In this document: one piece after another, positions 1-12,923 of the stretch
How positions within the stretch are numbered: position 1 is the stretch's first letter
How the letters are laid out: every line of letters starts with the position of its first letter
NCBI RefSeq assembly: GCF_050948215.1
Contig: NC_135153.1
Span: 4,058,058-4,122,057, forward strand
Source of the DNA: Halictus rubicundus
Lineage: Eukaryota; Arthropoda; Insecta; Hymenoptera; Halictidae
DNA length: 64,000 nt
Direction of reading: 5' to 3'
Made by a program: the position numbers and the translations under genes
Notes under the pieces: generated by a model
What the model was told of the DNA's origin: nothing
Seen by the model: only the letters and a program-made list of their open reading frames with translations
Databases searched by the model: none

Positions 1-146
1 AGAAAAAAGAAAAAAAGGAATCGGTCGACGACGGGTTGCCAGGCGCAATTTTTGCAACCTTATTTCTTACGGGACCGTGCCCGATTTAAATTGGTAGCGC
101 GAAGGTTGAATTTCATTTCGTCGAGTTTGTATTGTGCGCGAGCGCG

Positions 147-171
147 ACACACACACACACACACACACACA
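147..171. repeat. (AC)n microsatellite
   Basis: Uninterrupted AC dinucleotide run inside otherwise unremarkable sequence (1-640), in which I see no gene. Confidence 0.9.
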
Positions 172-660
172 TGCACGCTAGCTCGATCGCTCTATCTCTC
201 TCTTTCGCGAACGTTCGACAATGTCGGTGAAACGCCGCGGACGATGAACGTTAATCATATCTTGCGAACCGATCTGAATATTTTCACGGTTACTTTAGAC
301 CGGTAATGGCCGGCTATTGACAACGGAGATGCAGCCGGGCACGTTAAACAGCCACATATAGCGACGGGTATAATTTCCCGATAAGTAGAAACGTGCTTGA
401 TAAGCGGTTCGATCGAAAACAAAAATGAACGGTGTTGTCTCGCGCGTGATTCCCTGTGAAACGGCATTCTTCGTTGCGTGCCGATTAAACCCTTTCGAAA
501 CGGAAGTTTCTGATTATTGTACAGTTAACGGGTCCACTTAGCAGGTGTTCTGATTTTCAACTTTCAAAAAATATTCTTTTCTTTTCGCGTTCTCTTTAAG
601 CACGGCGCTCTTGAACATGTGCGCAAAAAAGATTTGTTTGTAAAATTAGTCATAGTGAAA

Positions 661-836
661 GGTACACAATTACTGTGCTTATATCAATTGTACTTATTTT
701 TAAAACATAACGAATATTAAAAAAGAGATATATCACATATACATTAACTGATTTTAATGAAAAAATTTAATCTCTGCTTTGATATTCATTACGCTTTTAA
801 AATAAGTATAATTAATATAGGCACAGTAATTGGGTC
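661..836. repeat. MITE-like element with ~55-bp terminal inverted repeats (family F, copy 1)
   Basis: The left end (ACACAATTACTGTGC, then an A/T-rich arm with ACTTATTTTTAAAACATAACG) reappears in reverse complement at the right end (AGTATAATTAATATAGGCACAGTAATTGGGTC). The two arms together make up most of the element, so it can fold back on itself. A second, 5'-truncated copy lies at about 2,846-2,967. No coding capacity. The family name is unknown to me. Confidence 0.65.
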
Positions 837-951
837 TCTTACCCTTCTCCTTGGCTCATGGTCAATTTAGTCCAAATTGCAACATTTTTTACTGTGTTAT
901 ACTTCACGAAGAATTCGACAATATATTACGTCCATTCCATACTAGAACAAT

Positions 952-1149
952 TAGACTGCGGATTTCATGCATTTGTAACAAAAATGGGTAAGCACAATTT
1001 AAAGCAGTGGACATATTAAAAAGATTTATGAGCAGCGTCTTGATTTTGACTTAATAAAACAACTAAAAGAAGAAAGAAATTTTTATTTCACTCCTCTGTC
1101 TTGCAACCAATGCAAATATTTTTTATTTTGCATAAAGATCCGCAGTCCA
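952..1149. repeat. MITE, TAGACTGCGGAT family (family B, copy 1)
   Basis: Starts TAGACTGCGGATTTCATGC and ends with the near reverse complement GCATAAAGATCCGCAGTCCA. About 198 bp, non-coding, with the internal landmark AAAAATGGGTA after the left end. Sister copies at 9,183-9,388 and 14,654-14,850 have the same length, ends and internal landmarks, which shows a dispersed non-autonomous family. Superfamily not determined. Confidence 0.75.
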
Positions 1150-1339
1150 ATAAAAATATTATGAAATATTAGTGACCTTGCCGAAATAATTTGTTTTTCG
1201 TCGACTTTGTGATTACCCACGGGCATTGCAAATGAATGTGTTGTCATAATTTAATCGAATCTAAATCTGATAAACTGTCGTTTGTTTTTGGACTTGTTGC
1301 AGCCTCGCTTACTTTAAAACGAAAAAACAATTCACGATG

Positions 1340-1539
1340 CTTGCCGCTTTAATTTTGTATGTTCATTATAAAAATGAGTATACAACTTGAAAGACTAGAA
1401 AAATTAAAAGAACTGGAGAATATTTATGCTACTTTTTGCTTCTTAAAATTATAGAAGCAAGAATGAAATTTCAATTTCTCTTTCGCTTTTTACAAATAAT
1501 GCAAGCCAGTTTTATTCTGCATAAATCTTTGCAGTCTGT
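1340..1539. repeat. Degenerate family B MITE
   Basis: The right end (CTGCATAAATCTTTGCAGTCTG) and the internal AAAAATGAGTA landmark match family B. The left end is eroded, so the start is approximate. Confidence 0.45.
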
Positions 1540-1905
1540 TCGCGACAAACTTTACCAAAGCAATCAACACCAAAAGTTTGTGCAATAACTTGGAAATTAT
1601 TCCGCTTGTGTTTTCATTAAAACTGAGCATGCTAAAAAAAGCAGAGAATCAAAGTATATCACAAAACGTAAAAAAAATATGTCTAACAAGCAATCAAACT
1701 TTGTTTTTCATATTCTAGCATCTTATAATCCTTACAACAATTTGGAATGTTGCCTGTACTCGAAGAATTATAATATGTAAATCTGTACCATAAATTTATG
1801 CCAAGCAGATGGAATTTAACGTTTCTTATGCATGGCAAACAAACAATCCTGAATTAAATGCCATAAATTCATGAACTAAAGAATCATCTTTGCTACAGTA
1901 AATAT

Positions 1906-2030
1906 TAGACAGCGGATCTTTACTGCGTTTGTTGCAAGAACCAGAAGCCACTAATACATTTATTTCTTGATTTAATAATTTTAGTAGGTCAAACGTAAAA
2001 TACTGACTCTTTAATGTTCAGCAGTCTTGT
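1906..2030. repeat. Degenerate/shortened family B MITE
   Basis: Begins TAGACAGCGGATCTT, has the internal GTAGGTCAAACG landmark shared with the 9.18-kb copy, and ends near GCAGTCTTG. Shorter than the roughly 200-bp copies, so it is probably internally deleted. Confidence 0.45.
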
Positions 2031-2808
2031 AAGTATACAATAAATATATTCTTAGAAGCGCAAATAATTACTTTGCTTAGCCTCGAGGCTCAATCTATTG
2101 CAAAAACCCGTGAAACAAATATCGCAGCCTCGTACTAAATTCAGCAAATCTAGAATTGCGTACGCCAAACAGACTGGAATATTTACGAAAAGCCGAAATC
2201 GTTATTGTAAGGTGAGAGTTTGAATCTAATTCGCCACTTTAGAAACTCTAAAGTGTCGCAACAGCGCCGTATACTCGCTCGTATCGGCCGTGTCGAATCG
2301 AATTATACGGCCGACCGCGATTAAACTGTGGGAAACTAAAAACTCTCTCGCCAGGAAATGTCTCAATACCGTCGATCATTTTCGATATTTTTTATTTCCA
2401 TCGGGTGGCCGTGCCAGTCGTTCCTGTCAAGCGTGCACGCAGATCGTCGGAGCAGCAATGTACAAATTCGAACATCAAAATACCGGAGAACCTGTTCTAA
2501 CGCAAAAACTTATCGAATCAGCTGCCCGAAGCGGGAGCCGCTCTAACCTCAAATTCTACTGTACAAAATATATTTCGTACATTCTCAAACTATAATTTCC
2601 CCAAGTTTTCCGGTAACGGAGCCAATGGCTTAACTTCACCTTGACAACCCAGAAATTTTTAACTTTGTAATATATAATCCTGTACATCTTGGCGAGAAAA
2701 TGCCAAAAATCGAAGTTTTAAAGCGAGGAATTCACTGGTTCAAAACTTATGCGCGTTTAAAGTTGAGCGATTTTAATACGTTAAGTTTGTACAAACGAAA
2801 AGCCTAGT

Positions 2809-2828
2809 GTCGGTCCTCAGGGACCGAC
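2809..2828. other. Perfect 8-bp-stem hairpin
   Basis: GTCGGTCC, loop TCAG, GGACCGAC. Isolated, just upstream of the truncated family F copy. It resembles in style the small hairpins at 42-48 kb, but no sequence identity was established. Confidence 0.6.
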
Positions 2829-2845
2829 GTAGCGCTTAACGTGTT

Positions 2846-2967
2846 GAAACATAATGAATATTTAAAAAAAAGAGATATTAAATTTATATATGTTACATAT
2901 CACTTTTTTAATATTCTTTATGCTTTAAAAATAAGTATATGTAACATAGGCACAGTAATTGGGTCCC
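2846..2967. repeat. Family F MITE, copy 2 (5' truncated)
   Basis: The AACATAATGAATATTTAAAA segment and the right end ATAGGCACAGTAATTGGGTC match copy 1 at 661-836. The outer left TIR is missing. Confidence 0.55.
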
Positions 2968-3319
2968 TACATCGAAAAGCACAATATTTTTCGTTAAGAC
3001 TGTACTTCACCGATAACACTTTGAATTGATTTGGTTCGATATTTCTAATATTTTTATTAATTCTGGGTGCTGCACATGAATTCGTAACGACACGAAATTC
3101 GAAGCATGATCTACACCCGGGACAGTGTTAAAAGAATCTCGTTTTAAATCGATAACTAAAAAATGGCCGCATCATCTACCGGCGATTATTCCATACTTTG
3201 TGGAACTCTGCAAGACCCGCGACGGAAGATTTTTCGTAACCGAAAATATTTCGTCTGGGGGATTGTTGTGTAAAAGATTTTTAAGCTTTCTCTGGGTACA
3301 GCACAATTATTGAACAGCC

Positions 3320-4709
3320 AATTAATAGGGTTCCGGTAGATAAGATATTTGGTGTACTTTCTAGTTATAGAACGTCCGAATATGACGACTCATTCGAATA
3401 GTTCGAGTCACGAATATACGAGGTTATCAAACCGATCGAACAGAGGGGTAACGTGTTCGAATTGGTTCGAGCAACAAATTCGTGTTCGATGTTCAACCAA
3501 TCTCGAGCATCATTTACAGGACTGTAGCAGAGAGAAAGAGAGAAAGGAAAAATAAGGACGCTTGGGAGAGGCAGGGTGAGAAAGACGATCGAGCAGAGAG
3601 AAAACGAAATAAAACCACTTACCGGGTGCCGTGCCGCAGCTGCCACAGCCACAGCTGCCGCCGCGTTTATACCGGCACTGGGGTACATCTTATCGTCAGA
3701 GTCCTTCGAAGAGGTTATGTTGGCTCCCTCCCGTCACGACGAAGTCCTGTCAGGAGTAATGGATATGTCCTCCGTTATCCTCAGGTATATCCAACGGTAT
3801 CCCAGGTCATAGCCTGTACGCACTATTATTCACTGGTCTCGAGGAAAGAACAATCGAAAACGGGCAAGAGAAAACAACACAACGAAATCGTTGTAGGGCG
3901 GGTTCCGACGAGCGAAGAACAAACAGATAGAAAGAAAGAGATAGAGACAGAGAGAGAGAGAGAGAAGGAGAGAAAAAGAAAAGGAAAGCACAAGAAACCC
4001 GAGTATAGTCGACGCCACACACACCACTTTTGCACACTGGTCACTTTCCTTCCTCTCGAGAGTCGTCCAACACACTCGCTGTTTCGTGGGCTCGTTTGCA
4101 CAAGAAAAAAAGGCGAGCGAGATAGAGAACACAGGTAGAAGAAAACGAGGCACGGTACACCGAGTATAATAAGAACGCTCGACGATGTTCAGGAGCACGA
4201 TGGAGGCGTACACGATACGAATCCACTGCGTAGAGACACACACATAGGAGAGGACGCAGCTCGAACGATCTACCCTCGGCAACGGACGGGTATCAACTAA
4301 TCAACCGCAGAGCTGAGGGGAAGCGGTTACCTCCCTTCCCCTGCGTCCGCGCCAGTTACGCTCCCTCCCACTGCTCGCCGCGACACCACGTGGTCTCCCC
4401 TCGCTCGATCGCTCGGGCCTCGTCGCCCTCACGGCGCCGCTCGAGCGCGCTCGTCTCCCCTGTTACCCCCACCACCGTCGCGATCATTCCCTCTCGCTTT
4501 ATCCCGTTGCCGGCGCACACCTTCGACGATCGGGCTCTTAGCTCGTTCGTCTCTTCTACGTCCGCGCCGCGTGTATATGCGAGCTGGTACTATGCAGTGC
4601 TTATACGTTTCAGCGAGACCGGGAATCCGTTCTCGTCGCGATCCGCTTTGCATTTTTCTTCTATCTGTCTGTCTGTCTGACTGTCTGTCTGTCTACCATA
4701 CCATTTCTC

Positions 4710-4783
<74 letters not shown>

Positions 4784-5300
4784 CTTTTCCTTCCTTTTTC
4801 CACTTGAGCAAAAACGAGATTTGCGCGGTAGATCTTGCGGCGGAGTTTGTAGCTGCGTTGCCGGCCGAGTATTAAATTATTACTACGGGACACGATGAGC
4901 ATTCGCTAACGCGCGCGCTGGGAAACCCGTGTTCGCCTTCCTCTTTATTACACGCGAATTTGATCGCTTCATAACGAACGCCGCCGTCGCCGTCGACGAG
5001 CCGCGACTCCTTCCAATCTGTTATTAAATTGAATCGCGCCGCGCGACGGGGGTCCCCGGACGATTTTAAAATAATTATCCCTTCGTTCGGACGATTACGC
5101 GAAATTTCGCGTTCCGATAATGGCGGACGGGCGGCCGAGTCATTAACGACCGCGCCGACATATTGCACTCGAGCACTCGTAAATATTATAATAAATATAG
5201 TCGGTTCGCGTACCCGACATTTTTTCGATGATTAATCGATTTTTTTCTTCAACGGATGTCATTTGTTTCACGCTTTGTAATCCTCGGTGTAATTTTTTAA
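3320..5300. other. CpG-rich, purine/pyrimidine-tract region, no supportable gene
   Basis: GA-rich from about 3,530 to 4,140, then markedly C/G- and CpG-rich (4,250-5,230). Open frames exist on both strands over the GA tracts but are low-complexity (Arg/Glu/Lys or Ser/Leu runs) with no recognisable domain or splice structure. The composition resembles promoter-proximal DNA with GAGA-type tracts in hymenopterans, which is inference; it could be the 5' region or an intron of a gene outside the window. Confidence 0.4.
4713..4780. repeat. (CT)n microsatellite
   Basis: About 68 bp of uninterrupted CT dinucleotides, preceded by a (CTGT)n run at 4,663-4,693. Confidence 0.95.
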
Positions 5301-6889
5301 ATATAAGTAGATTTTTTTTTTTTTTATTGAATATCCGTGAATGAATCTCGAATGAAAGATCTTTGTGATGTGAAATAACGGTCTGGTGTATCGCAGACCT
5401 GGAAAAATTTGATTTGAAATGAAAACAATTTATTTCGCGTCGTTATTTCCAATACTGTTATTTGAAAACAGAAATAATATTGACACTAGATAATGTGTTC
5501 TATCGTTATCTTTTTAATTTCAAAGACAAAGGAAATAATCGTCTGAGGAAGATGCATCGAAGGGTGTCTGTATAAATCTCAAATAATTATAAAATCAAAC
5601 AACGCGTTTTTTGAAATAATATTTCAAATTACATTACTTCGAAAGTGATCTCAGGCATGGAAGTAATTATAGAGTAATATACAAAATTATTATTACATTT
5701 TGTTCAAATAAGAAAATATCTGAAGTAATTTAGATTATTATTATATTCTATTATTCTATTTATATAGAATTATTATATTCTATTTTGTATTATATATTGA
5801 TATTTTTTAACGACACACATCATGTCATTGAAAATACGAGACATTTTTGTAATTAACTTTACACTCAAGTGTTATGGAATGTTTGTAGTCGCGTGGAATT
5901 TTGCTTGCGAATTGCCATAGTGAAACTGCCTGCCACGAAAGCAAACGAAAACCTTGCCTATGCCGTTCAGGCCCAATCGGGGAACCGATACCTGAGGGAC
6001 GTCGTTCCAGGCAAGATTTCCATCGGGTCCTTCTATAGGGTGGCCGAAAAGTTTGTTGCAGATTTTAGAAATTCATAATTCCCTTTATACATAATACCCA
6101 TGTATACCCGAAAATTTTTCGTAGGCTGCACTCAAATTTTCATAGAGCATTACATTTTTAACCAATCCACAAAAATTGTTACAATTTACTTAGAAAAGAA
6201 CCCGCATACGGTTACAATTCATATGAAATTCTTATAAAATTGTTAAAAAATGTACTCCGATTCTTTACCATTAAATAAACTTCAGAATTTTAACATGCTG
6301 GTTAATTTGCTCCAATTTGTATTAACTATGTTGCCGTTGAAAAGAGTGAGAAATTTTTAAATCAGTATAACCTCCTTTGGAGCACTCTGTACGAGAACAA
6401 TGGATCAAGTAACTGATACACTGTTTAGAAAATCATACCTGCGTATGATTCTTCAATATAAGTTTTCATCGATTGATTTATCACAATTTTTAGGAATTTC
6501 GCTGTGTTGCAAAGTCGATAAAAAACTGGTTAAACTAGGCTTACGGTGACTATTTTACATTGTTTTGTAAAAATGATAGAATGTGTAAATTTTTAGCTAT
6601 TTTGTTTATTATAAATATGTATATATATTCAAAGAAATAAATATGTTGAATAATTCATCATGGACACGTCCTTACAATCTCAATAATTGTAGAAATAACA
6701 GAATGTGTAAATTTTTATCCATTTTGTTTACAATATATACTGTTTATATATTGTTTATATTGTTTATTTTCAGTGGTAGTAGCCTTTAGAAATCTCAAAT
6801 AAATAAAAATCATATTGAATTCTGAGGAATTTTATATTCCAGCATTTGTCGAAAATTTTCGGAAGCCATAAATGCATGGAAGATTCGCA
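5301..6889. other. AT-rich gene-free stretch
   Basis: AT-rich with short simple repeats (for example TATTATATTCTATTT around 5,735-5,790). A GGGTGGCCGAAAAGTTTG motif at about 6,039 resembles a mariner-type terminus, but I could not find a matching second end. No coding feature is supported. Confidence 0.4.
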
Positions 6890-7204
6890 GTCTAGATATA
6901 ATAATATTCTGTGAATGTCATGAAGTCCGTAGTCTACTCTATTTTATTATTATTATTATTTTAAGTGGAGGGAGGTTTAAAGGGAGGTCTAGATATAATT
7001 AATATTCTATAAATGTCTATAAATGTATTTTAGGTGGAGGGAGATTTAAAGGAAGGTCTAGATATAATAATATTCTGTAAATGCCATAAAGACCGCAGTC
7101 TACTCGGTACCGAATGCATGGGATTACTTTTTATTACTATTATTTTAAATGGAGGTCTAGATATAATAATATTTCATGAATGTCATAAAGTCGGCAGTCT
7201 GCTC
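6890..7204. repeat. Tandem repeat, ~68-99-bp units, four units
   Basis: Units start GTCTAGATATAAT at 6,890, 6,987, 7,056 and 7,155. Full units contain AATATTCTGTRAATGYCAT, a CCGCAGTCTACTC block, an ATT run and AAGTGGAGGGAGGTTTAAA. The second unit lacks the CCGCAGTCTACTC and ATT-run segments; the last is cut short. The CCGCAGTCTA block equals the end motif of the family B MITEs, so one may have seeded the array. Confidence 0.8.
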
Positions 7205-9182
7205 ATTACGCCAATGCGTGGGACAAGCCCCGAAAAATCGTTCGACATTTTGCACACCCTGTAGACTATTTCCTTGTTATTTCTGGCTCCTGCCGTTCAG
7301 AGTCCTTCCGCCACAATCCTACAATCTTCTCTCACGAACCAGCACTTTTTGGTCGGTTTACTTTCGTTCTGTTCGCCGACACGAATCTTTCGGATTGGAG
7401 TTCAGTCTCCTCGGTCATCTGTCATCCTTGTCACGCTTGTTTAGTTTCTCTCATTTTCGTCCTCGCTATCTCCTGCGGACCGTCCGTTTCATCCTCGACC
7501 CGGTGCTTTCCGTGTACCCTTGCCCTCCTCGCTCCTTCGACAACATATTGGGGCGACCTCTTCTCTCCCCTCTTTTCCCCTCATCAACCCCCCCCCCCCC
7601 CCGCCCCCTTGTCCGAAACCTCTTTCCCTGCCGCCTAACCGGGTACATATACTTAAAGCCTGTATATCTACGTATAGTTATATTCTCCACGTGCACACCG
7701 GTTTACCATCCATACACATCCCCCTTTCGGATGGGACGCGCTAGCCATCGGCGACCTTTCCACCTCAACTCCCCGCAAACAATTATTATCGCTTTACCCT
7801 CGCTGCACTTCGGTGACATTTGATCTTGGCCGTTGTTGTTCAGCGAGAGACGAAAGAACCGGGGTGCAGACAGCTTCTGGGATCCGTGGAACGAAGACTT
7901 GTTTGGCCGGCGAGCGAGGTTTTTTAATGACCGGCGACACGCGAGGTATGTTCGTCACGAAATTTCGCGGCTGCCAGGCAAATGGAAGAAGAAATTACGG
8001 AGGCTCGCTAATGACACCCGTGGCCAAGCTCGAACAGCCACGGTTTAGCGATCGCAGCTCAAGGAAATCGTAACGCTGAGAATTCTCAAGCATTCCCCTC
8101 CACCTCCCCTTCCCCACCCCTCTTTTTTTATCTCAGGCTGGAGAAACGATGTTTTAATCATTTCGAATGTTGCACACCGCGGTCTCGCGTAATTATTGGA
8201 AAATGTTTCGACGTAGCGGACCCGTTCGGCTTGCATACAGTTTTAATTTATGATCGACGCAAAAAAGAATTGAACAAATTTTCAGCTATTCACGTACACC
8301 GTCGCGAATAAATGTATCGACACAGCCAGTTCTTTTTTTATCGAATTAACCCCCGCGGCCTTCGCGTCAATCTTCCAGAATTTTTTGCGAGCAATCGAAT
8401 TAAGTGCAGTACGTAAAGTTTTTATCGCGGAAAAAATAGGTGTAAGATATTTGCACAAAAGCGCGAAGCTCGAGTGTTCTTGCAACTGGATTTTTGTGGC
8501 CGTCTAATATTGGTCGGTACAATTAAATCGTTAGACAAATTTTTATGTACACTTTGATCGCCCGCAAAAAATTCTGAAAAATTGCATGAAACTCGCGTGC
8601 TAAATCGGAAATTAATAAACTGAAAATTAATTTGTTTTACACGTTGACTGACGTTCATCCGTGTACGGCTGATGAGATTATTTGTCCAGGTTAGAAAATA
8701 AATTTTTACGATAATATATTTATTCTGGGAAATTTGATTGGCATCTAGAAAAAGCAAGGAGGTACTATTCGCAACCAGTATCACATATTTTAATATTTCC
8801 ATTTTGATTGTACTGAATAAATTGCTGTGTTTGGCAGTCAAAATGTGCATCCAAATGTAAATACGTTCCTGGGATGATGATAGACGTGTTACATATTGGC
8901 AATATTTACTGCCAATATTAAACAGTATTTTACTTTTATGTGTAGAATGGCGTGAGCAATACCTGACGTATCCGAGACGTCTTTGTACGTCAAGGGTTTG
9001 ATCGGTTTAATATTTTATGAAGCTTGCAAACGAACGTTTTCGGTCCCCATTTGTGCAACGAGCGAGGTTCTACTGCAGTCTGTTCTAGACGTAACAATTT
9101 GTTCCTCGCGTTTAATACAGTTAATATAGTTAAAAGCTAGTATAATAGTTGTGTCAATATTTTTACTCGTAAATGTAATAAC
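7205..9182. other. Gene-free stretch, partly GC/C-tract rich
   Basis: C- and CT-rich from 7,260 to 8,120, including a 15-bp poly-C at 7,588-7,602, then AT-rich. A 215-codon open frame (7,176-7,823) crosses the tandem repeat and the C-tract and lacks any domain, so it is not annotated. Confidence 0.4.
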
Positions 9183-9388
9183 TAGACCTACGGATTTAAT
9201 GCGTTCGTGATAAAAATGAGTAGATCAAACGCAAAACAGGGAAAACATTTAAAGAATTTAAAAATCGCGGTTCTATTACTTTCATTCGATTATAATTCCC
9301 AAGAATAGCAATTAGTTGTCTGTGCAGCTTCTGCGCCTTCCAATTAACGGAGACAATTATTTAATTTTATCTAGAAATCCGCAGTCTG
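9183..9388. repeat. MITE, TAGACTGCGGAT family (family B, copy 3)
   Basis: Starts TAGACCTACGGATTTAATGC, carries the AAAAATGAGTAGATCAAACG landmark and ends AGAAATCCGCAGTCTGG. Length matches the other full copies. Confidence 0.7.
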
Positions 9389-12300
9389 GTAATAACAAAA
9401 TTTGTTATCCTCGCGTTCATACACTCCGCCGCATGTTTAACAGGAACGCAACGTCGACGCGCATTAAACTGAACTTTTCTACAAATTAAATCCAATCAAC
9501 GTACCCACCTGCCTACATGAAATTCGATGAAAATTTCGAAAGTACTCTGTTGCCAAAGTCTGTTTCGCACGGCTCCCCGAACGAATTCATTAACGCGGTC
9601 TTTTATGGACAGCAAGAGAGCGTGATAATCGTTGCATAATGTAACAAATGTGCAACTTTCGAAGGACTTTATTTATAATACTTCGAGTTTCGTAACGGAG
9701 AATCGTGCAATCGTCCTCGCGATGGCCGTATAATTAATGCGCGGGGAATTAATTACCGTTTCGGGTGCTAATGTTTAAGTGTGAGCTGACACGGGTTTTC
9801 GGCCGGGACGCGTAAAGCACGAAACGATTTGCTGTAATACATGACGCGGAAATCGGTGCCGCATAAATTCGAGCCGCGAAAGCTGGAAAGGAACACGTCA
9901 TCGCTTGTCATCGAACTAGAACGCTCGATACGAATTCCTTGCTCGCTATCTCCTGACATATCGACGACGCGTTTAACCGGATAAGCCTCTCGCAAAAATA
10001 GGACGCCTCGCCGAATATTACGCTGCTGTCGAAGCATCAAGCGGCAGATAATTCGCGTTTTTCTCTCTTTCTCTCTCTCGCTCTCTCTCTCTCTCGCTCC
10101 GGGTGCCATCGTGCAGGAATGTAACGTAAATCGCGTAAAAACCGGTTGCTATCCGACGCAAACAATACGAAGTTAACGCTGCATTTTACAGAGTCGAGTG
10201 TGACGAACGGCTGACGTTCCTCAAACAACCCTCTCCCCCCCCCCACGTTTATCTTATTTGCTGAAAACTTTAACGGCTCATATTTTTCCAAAGGGAGAGA
10301 GGGCAACTATTTTCCAGAAACCGTACGATGGACTCCCGGACTCCATAATTTCACCGACAACGATCGATCCTATCGTGCCAGTTTTTCTTTTTGTCTTTTT
10401 TCTCTTTTTTTTCCCCGCGCTTCACGAGAGCGACGAATCGATCGCGCGCCGTCATCTGTGCTTGTTTTGTGCTTATTTGAACAGTCGCGACGGATCCCCG
10501 GCGTTTATCAATGACGATGACGAATATTTAGGATCATCGATGTTTATAGTTTGTTTAGCGCGCGCGCTCGCGTGTTTGTCAATGGGCGCACGGTTTATTA
10601 ATGCCGCCAGGATTCCTACGGGCCGCCTATTTATTTACATCGCTCTATTGTTCGGTCAGTTATGCCCCGACAGAAATTGATCGGCGAATATCAAAACGAT
10701 TCCCGCCGGTGTACGTAATAATTCCGTCGGCGCGGCGATCGAATGATGTAAGATATTACCGGGTGACATATTGCATGACCCGGAGCATGCAACTCTATCG
10801 ATTACCGAAAGAAAACCGTCGTACAGTCGTTTCTCACGTACGTACACCGGGGCGAGCTCTTTACTTCTGACTCACGTCCGCGATCGCGCCGGACCGATCG
10901 AACGAGACGTGTTTATACGTTGCGACACGTACCTTGAAAAAAGGGCGTACGCTCGAACGCGGCACGTAAACACAGCGATTGCTAATAAAAAAGAAAAAAA
11001 AGAAAAAAAAAGAATATAACACTTTGATTCCCTTAGTAGTTTACGAGAAACCGATATCTTTTTTCGTCTCCGTTGAATTCTTATGCACGCCCCGGAGATC
11101 GTTCCATATTTCATTATCCCGGCCCCAATTTCATGCGAAACGAATCAATCCGCGGACAGAGTTGTACTTTACAATAATCTCCCGCTCCACGTGCAATTTT
11201 ATATAAAATTTCATGCTACAACGCTATCTCGATTTAATTGGAATCCAATAACTCTTATCACAGCCGATCAGTTTACTCAACGAACACGTCATTTAAATTG
11301 CCGATTTTTATTAGCAACGCGATTTGCAATAATAACGCGACGATCTGTTCGACAAGTGCGAAACAAAAAAGTCTACAGGCGTGCGTATAGTACCTGCATA
11401 CACGCGTGTATGTACATACGTGACGACGGCCGTTGAATAAAGGCCGGGAGAATAAAAATTTCAATAAAGTCGGACACAGGTTTAATATGTTTCATTAGCC
11501 AGCAAAAACATTTATGGAAGTAGTAACCTTTCATCTGATTCCTGTCTTCGATGTCCGTCGCGCACTGTTTCAGTTAATTGGACTCGAAAGCAGACCTTCG
11601 CTTTTAATTGTAATTTTTACTGTTGAAACATATAAATTAATTAAACATCAACAGTTAAAATTAAATTTCAGCCGTGATCCAATTGAATTCCGTAAATATA
11701 AATGTCTCCATTTTTTTAACCGTTCGTGAGCATCGACCGGTCTTCGGGAAACGTGAATTTGTGTACACGGGATGCATGAATGAGTACTTAAAAGGTGCTA
11801 ACTCTCAACAACATTTCCGACGAATTACCATTTCTAAAAGCCCCGCACGGTCAAAGTAATTAACCTCTTTTTGCAGTATAACATCGAGTCGGACTCGTGA
11901 CGAAGATTGTGACCAGAGTCTAATAAATGCGTATGTCATTAAGTTCCTTTAAACCGAAATAGAAAATTCGATTCTGCTGTTTCTTAACCCCTTAGTACGG
12001 CGCGCTTGTCCGCAACTCTATCTCCCAAGGACGGCGTGCCTGGCTGCAGATGGCACAAAAACCACTATAGTGGCTTTACCGCCTAAACTGATGCTTTCCA
12101 CGGAAGCCACAGTATAGTGGCGAAAGAGATTAATGTCATTGAAGAGCATATACGCATTCAATAGACATAAATATTCTTTTTCTAGGAAATTATGAACTAC
12201 AGAGAAATTCCAATCACTGCGAATGTAAAATAAATCATAATGCTAGGAATTAATTAAGTAATTCGTCCTTTGAGGACTAGAACCTTTTTAAATATATAAA

Positions 12301-12580
12301 ATATTTTTCTTACAGAATCGTTCATCAGAAATTCCAGGATAAAATGCTGATTTTTGAACAATTAAATTATTTCTTTGCAACATCAAGATGCTCGAGCTTA
12401 ATGTTATTAGCATGATGCAAACGTTGCTCACAGTCAACTCTCCCAGAGACCATAGAGTAGCATTAAAAAAAAAAGAGTGCCATTGAGGATGAGGTTTGTT
12501 AAACCATGCAAAACTGCTTTGTACAAATTTATTTGATCTTCAATAACAGCCGAGGTATAAATCAACTCAGTTACTAAATA
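9389..12580. other. Gene-free stretch, mostly CpG-rich
   Basis: CpG-rich between about 9,540 and 11,440 with CT tracts at 10,062-10,097. Several short frames on both strands have no recognisable motif. An interrupted symmetric motif (CCACTATAGTGG at 12,062; AGTATAGTGGC at 12,111) sits beside a TTAACCCCTTAG motif (11,986) that may be the end of a TTAA-target element. I see no supported gene. Confidence 0.35.
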
Positions 12581-12750
12581 CAGTGTTTGTTTGATATATG
12601 TCCAAAACACGGGTCTAGCCACGGACATATATCGACCAGGAGATACTATTCTTTGATCCACGCGATCGGCGATCGAGGTGTCTTGAGCTTCGCGACCCGT
12701 TACGGGGTATACTCCGCGGCAGTGGGGATAGTTCTGGGACTTTTATCGTC
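12581..12750. repeat. Pogo-like MITE, copy P1 (3' truncated)
   Basis: Follows a TA dinucleotide and begins CAGTGTTTGTTTGATATATG, then GTCCAAAACACGGGTCTAG. It matches the reverse complement of 53,719-53,890 and, without its insertions, 60,312-62,330. It stops at CTTTTATCG, so the right terminus is missing. The CAGTG start with a TA target is the pattern of the Tc1/mariner/pogo superfamily. Important as an empty site for the nested copy at 60 kb: GAGATACTATTCTTTG is uninterrupted here. Confidence 0.7.
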
Positions 12751-12758
12751 AATACTAG

Positions 12759-12890
12759 TTTCCCCTTCTACCGCGCTATTCCCCACGCTTCAGTCGCGGC
12801 CCGGTCACGTGACGCATTTCTGGTACTGGCAGAGAGAGAGAGAGGGTAACTTTTTCCCCTCGATTCGTGCTCCCTCCCCTCATCTGGCGA
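12759..12890. repeat. Dispersed repeat G, copy 1
   Basis: TTTCCCCTTCTACCGCGCTA through GAGGGTAACTTTTTCCCCTC and CCCTCATCTGGCGA recur with few changes at 23,468-23,625. There the same TTCTACCGCGCTATTCCCC segment forms one arm of a large inverted repeat. Function unknown. Confidence 0.65.
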
Positions 12891-12923
12891 CTCTAGATAC
12901 ACCCTGTATTCGTATGCTCTTCC

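Noticed and set aside
3482..4138. 218-codon plus-strand open frame as a gene
   Set aside because: Arg/Glu/Lys low-complexity reading of GA tracts; opposite strand is equally open with Ser/Leu/Phe runs.
7176..7823. 215-codon plus-strand open frame as a gene
   Set aside because: It runs from the tandem repeat through a poly-C tract; residue content is dictated by CT richness and no motif is recognisable.
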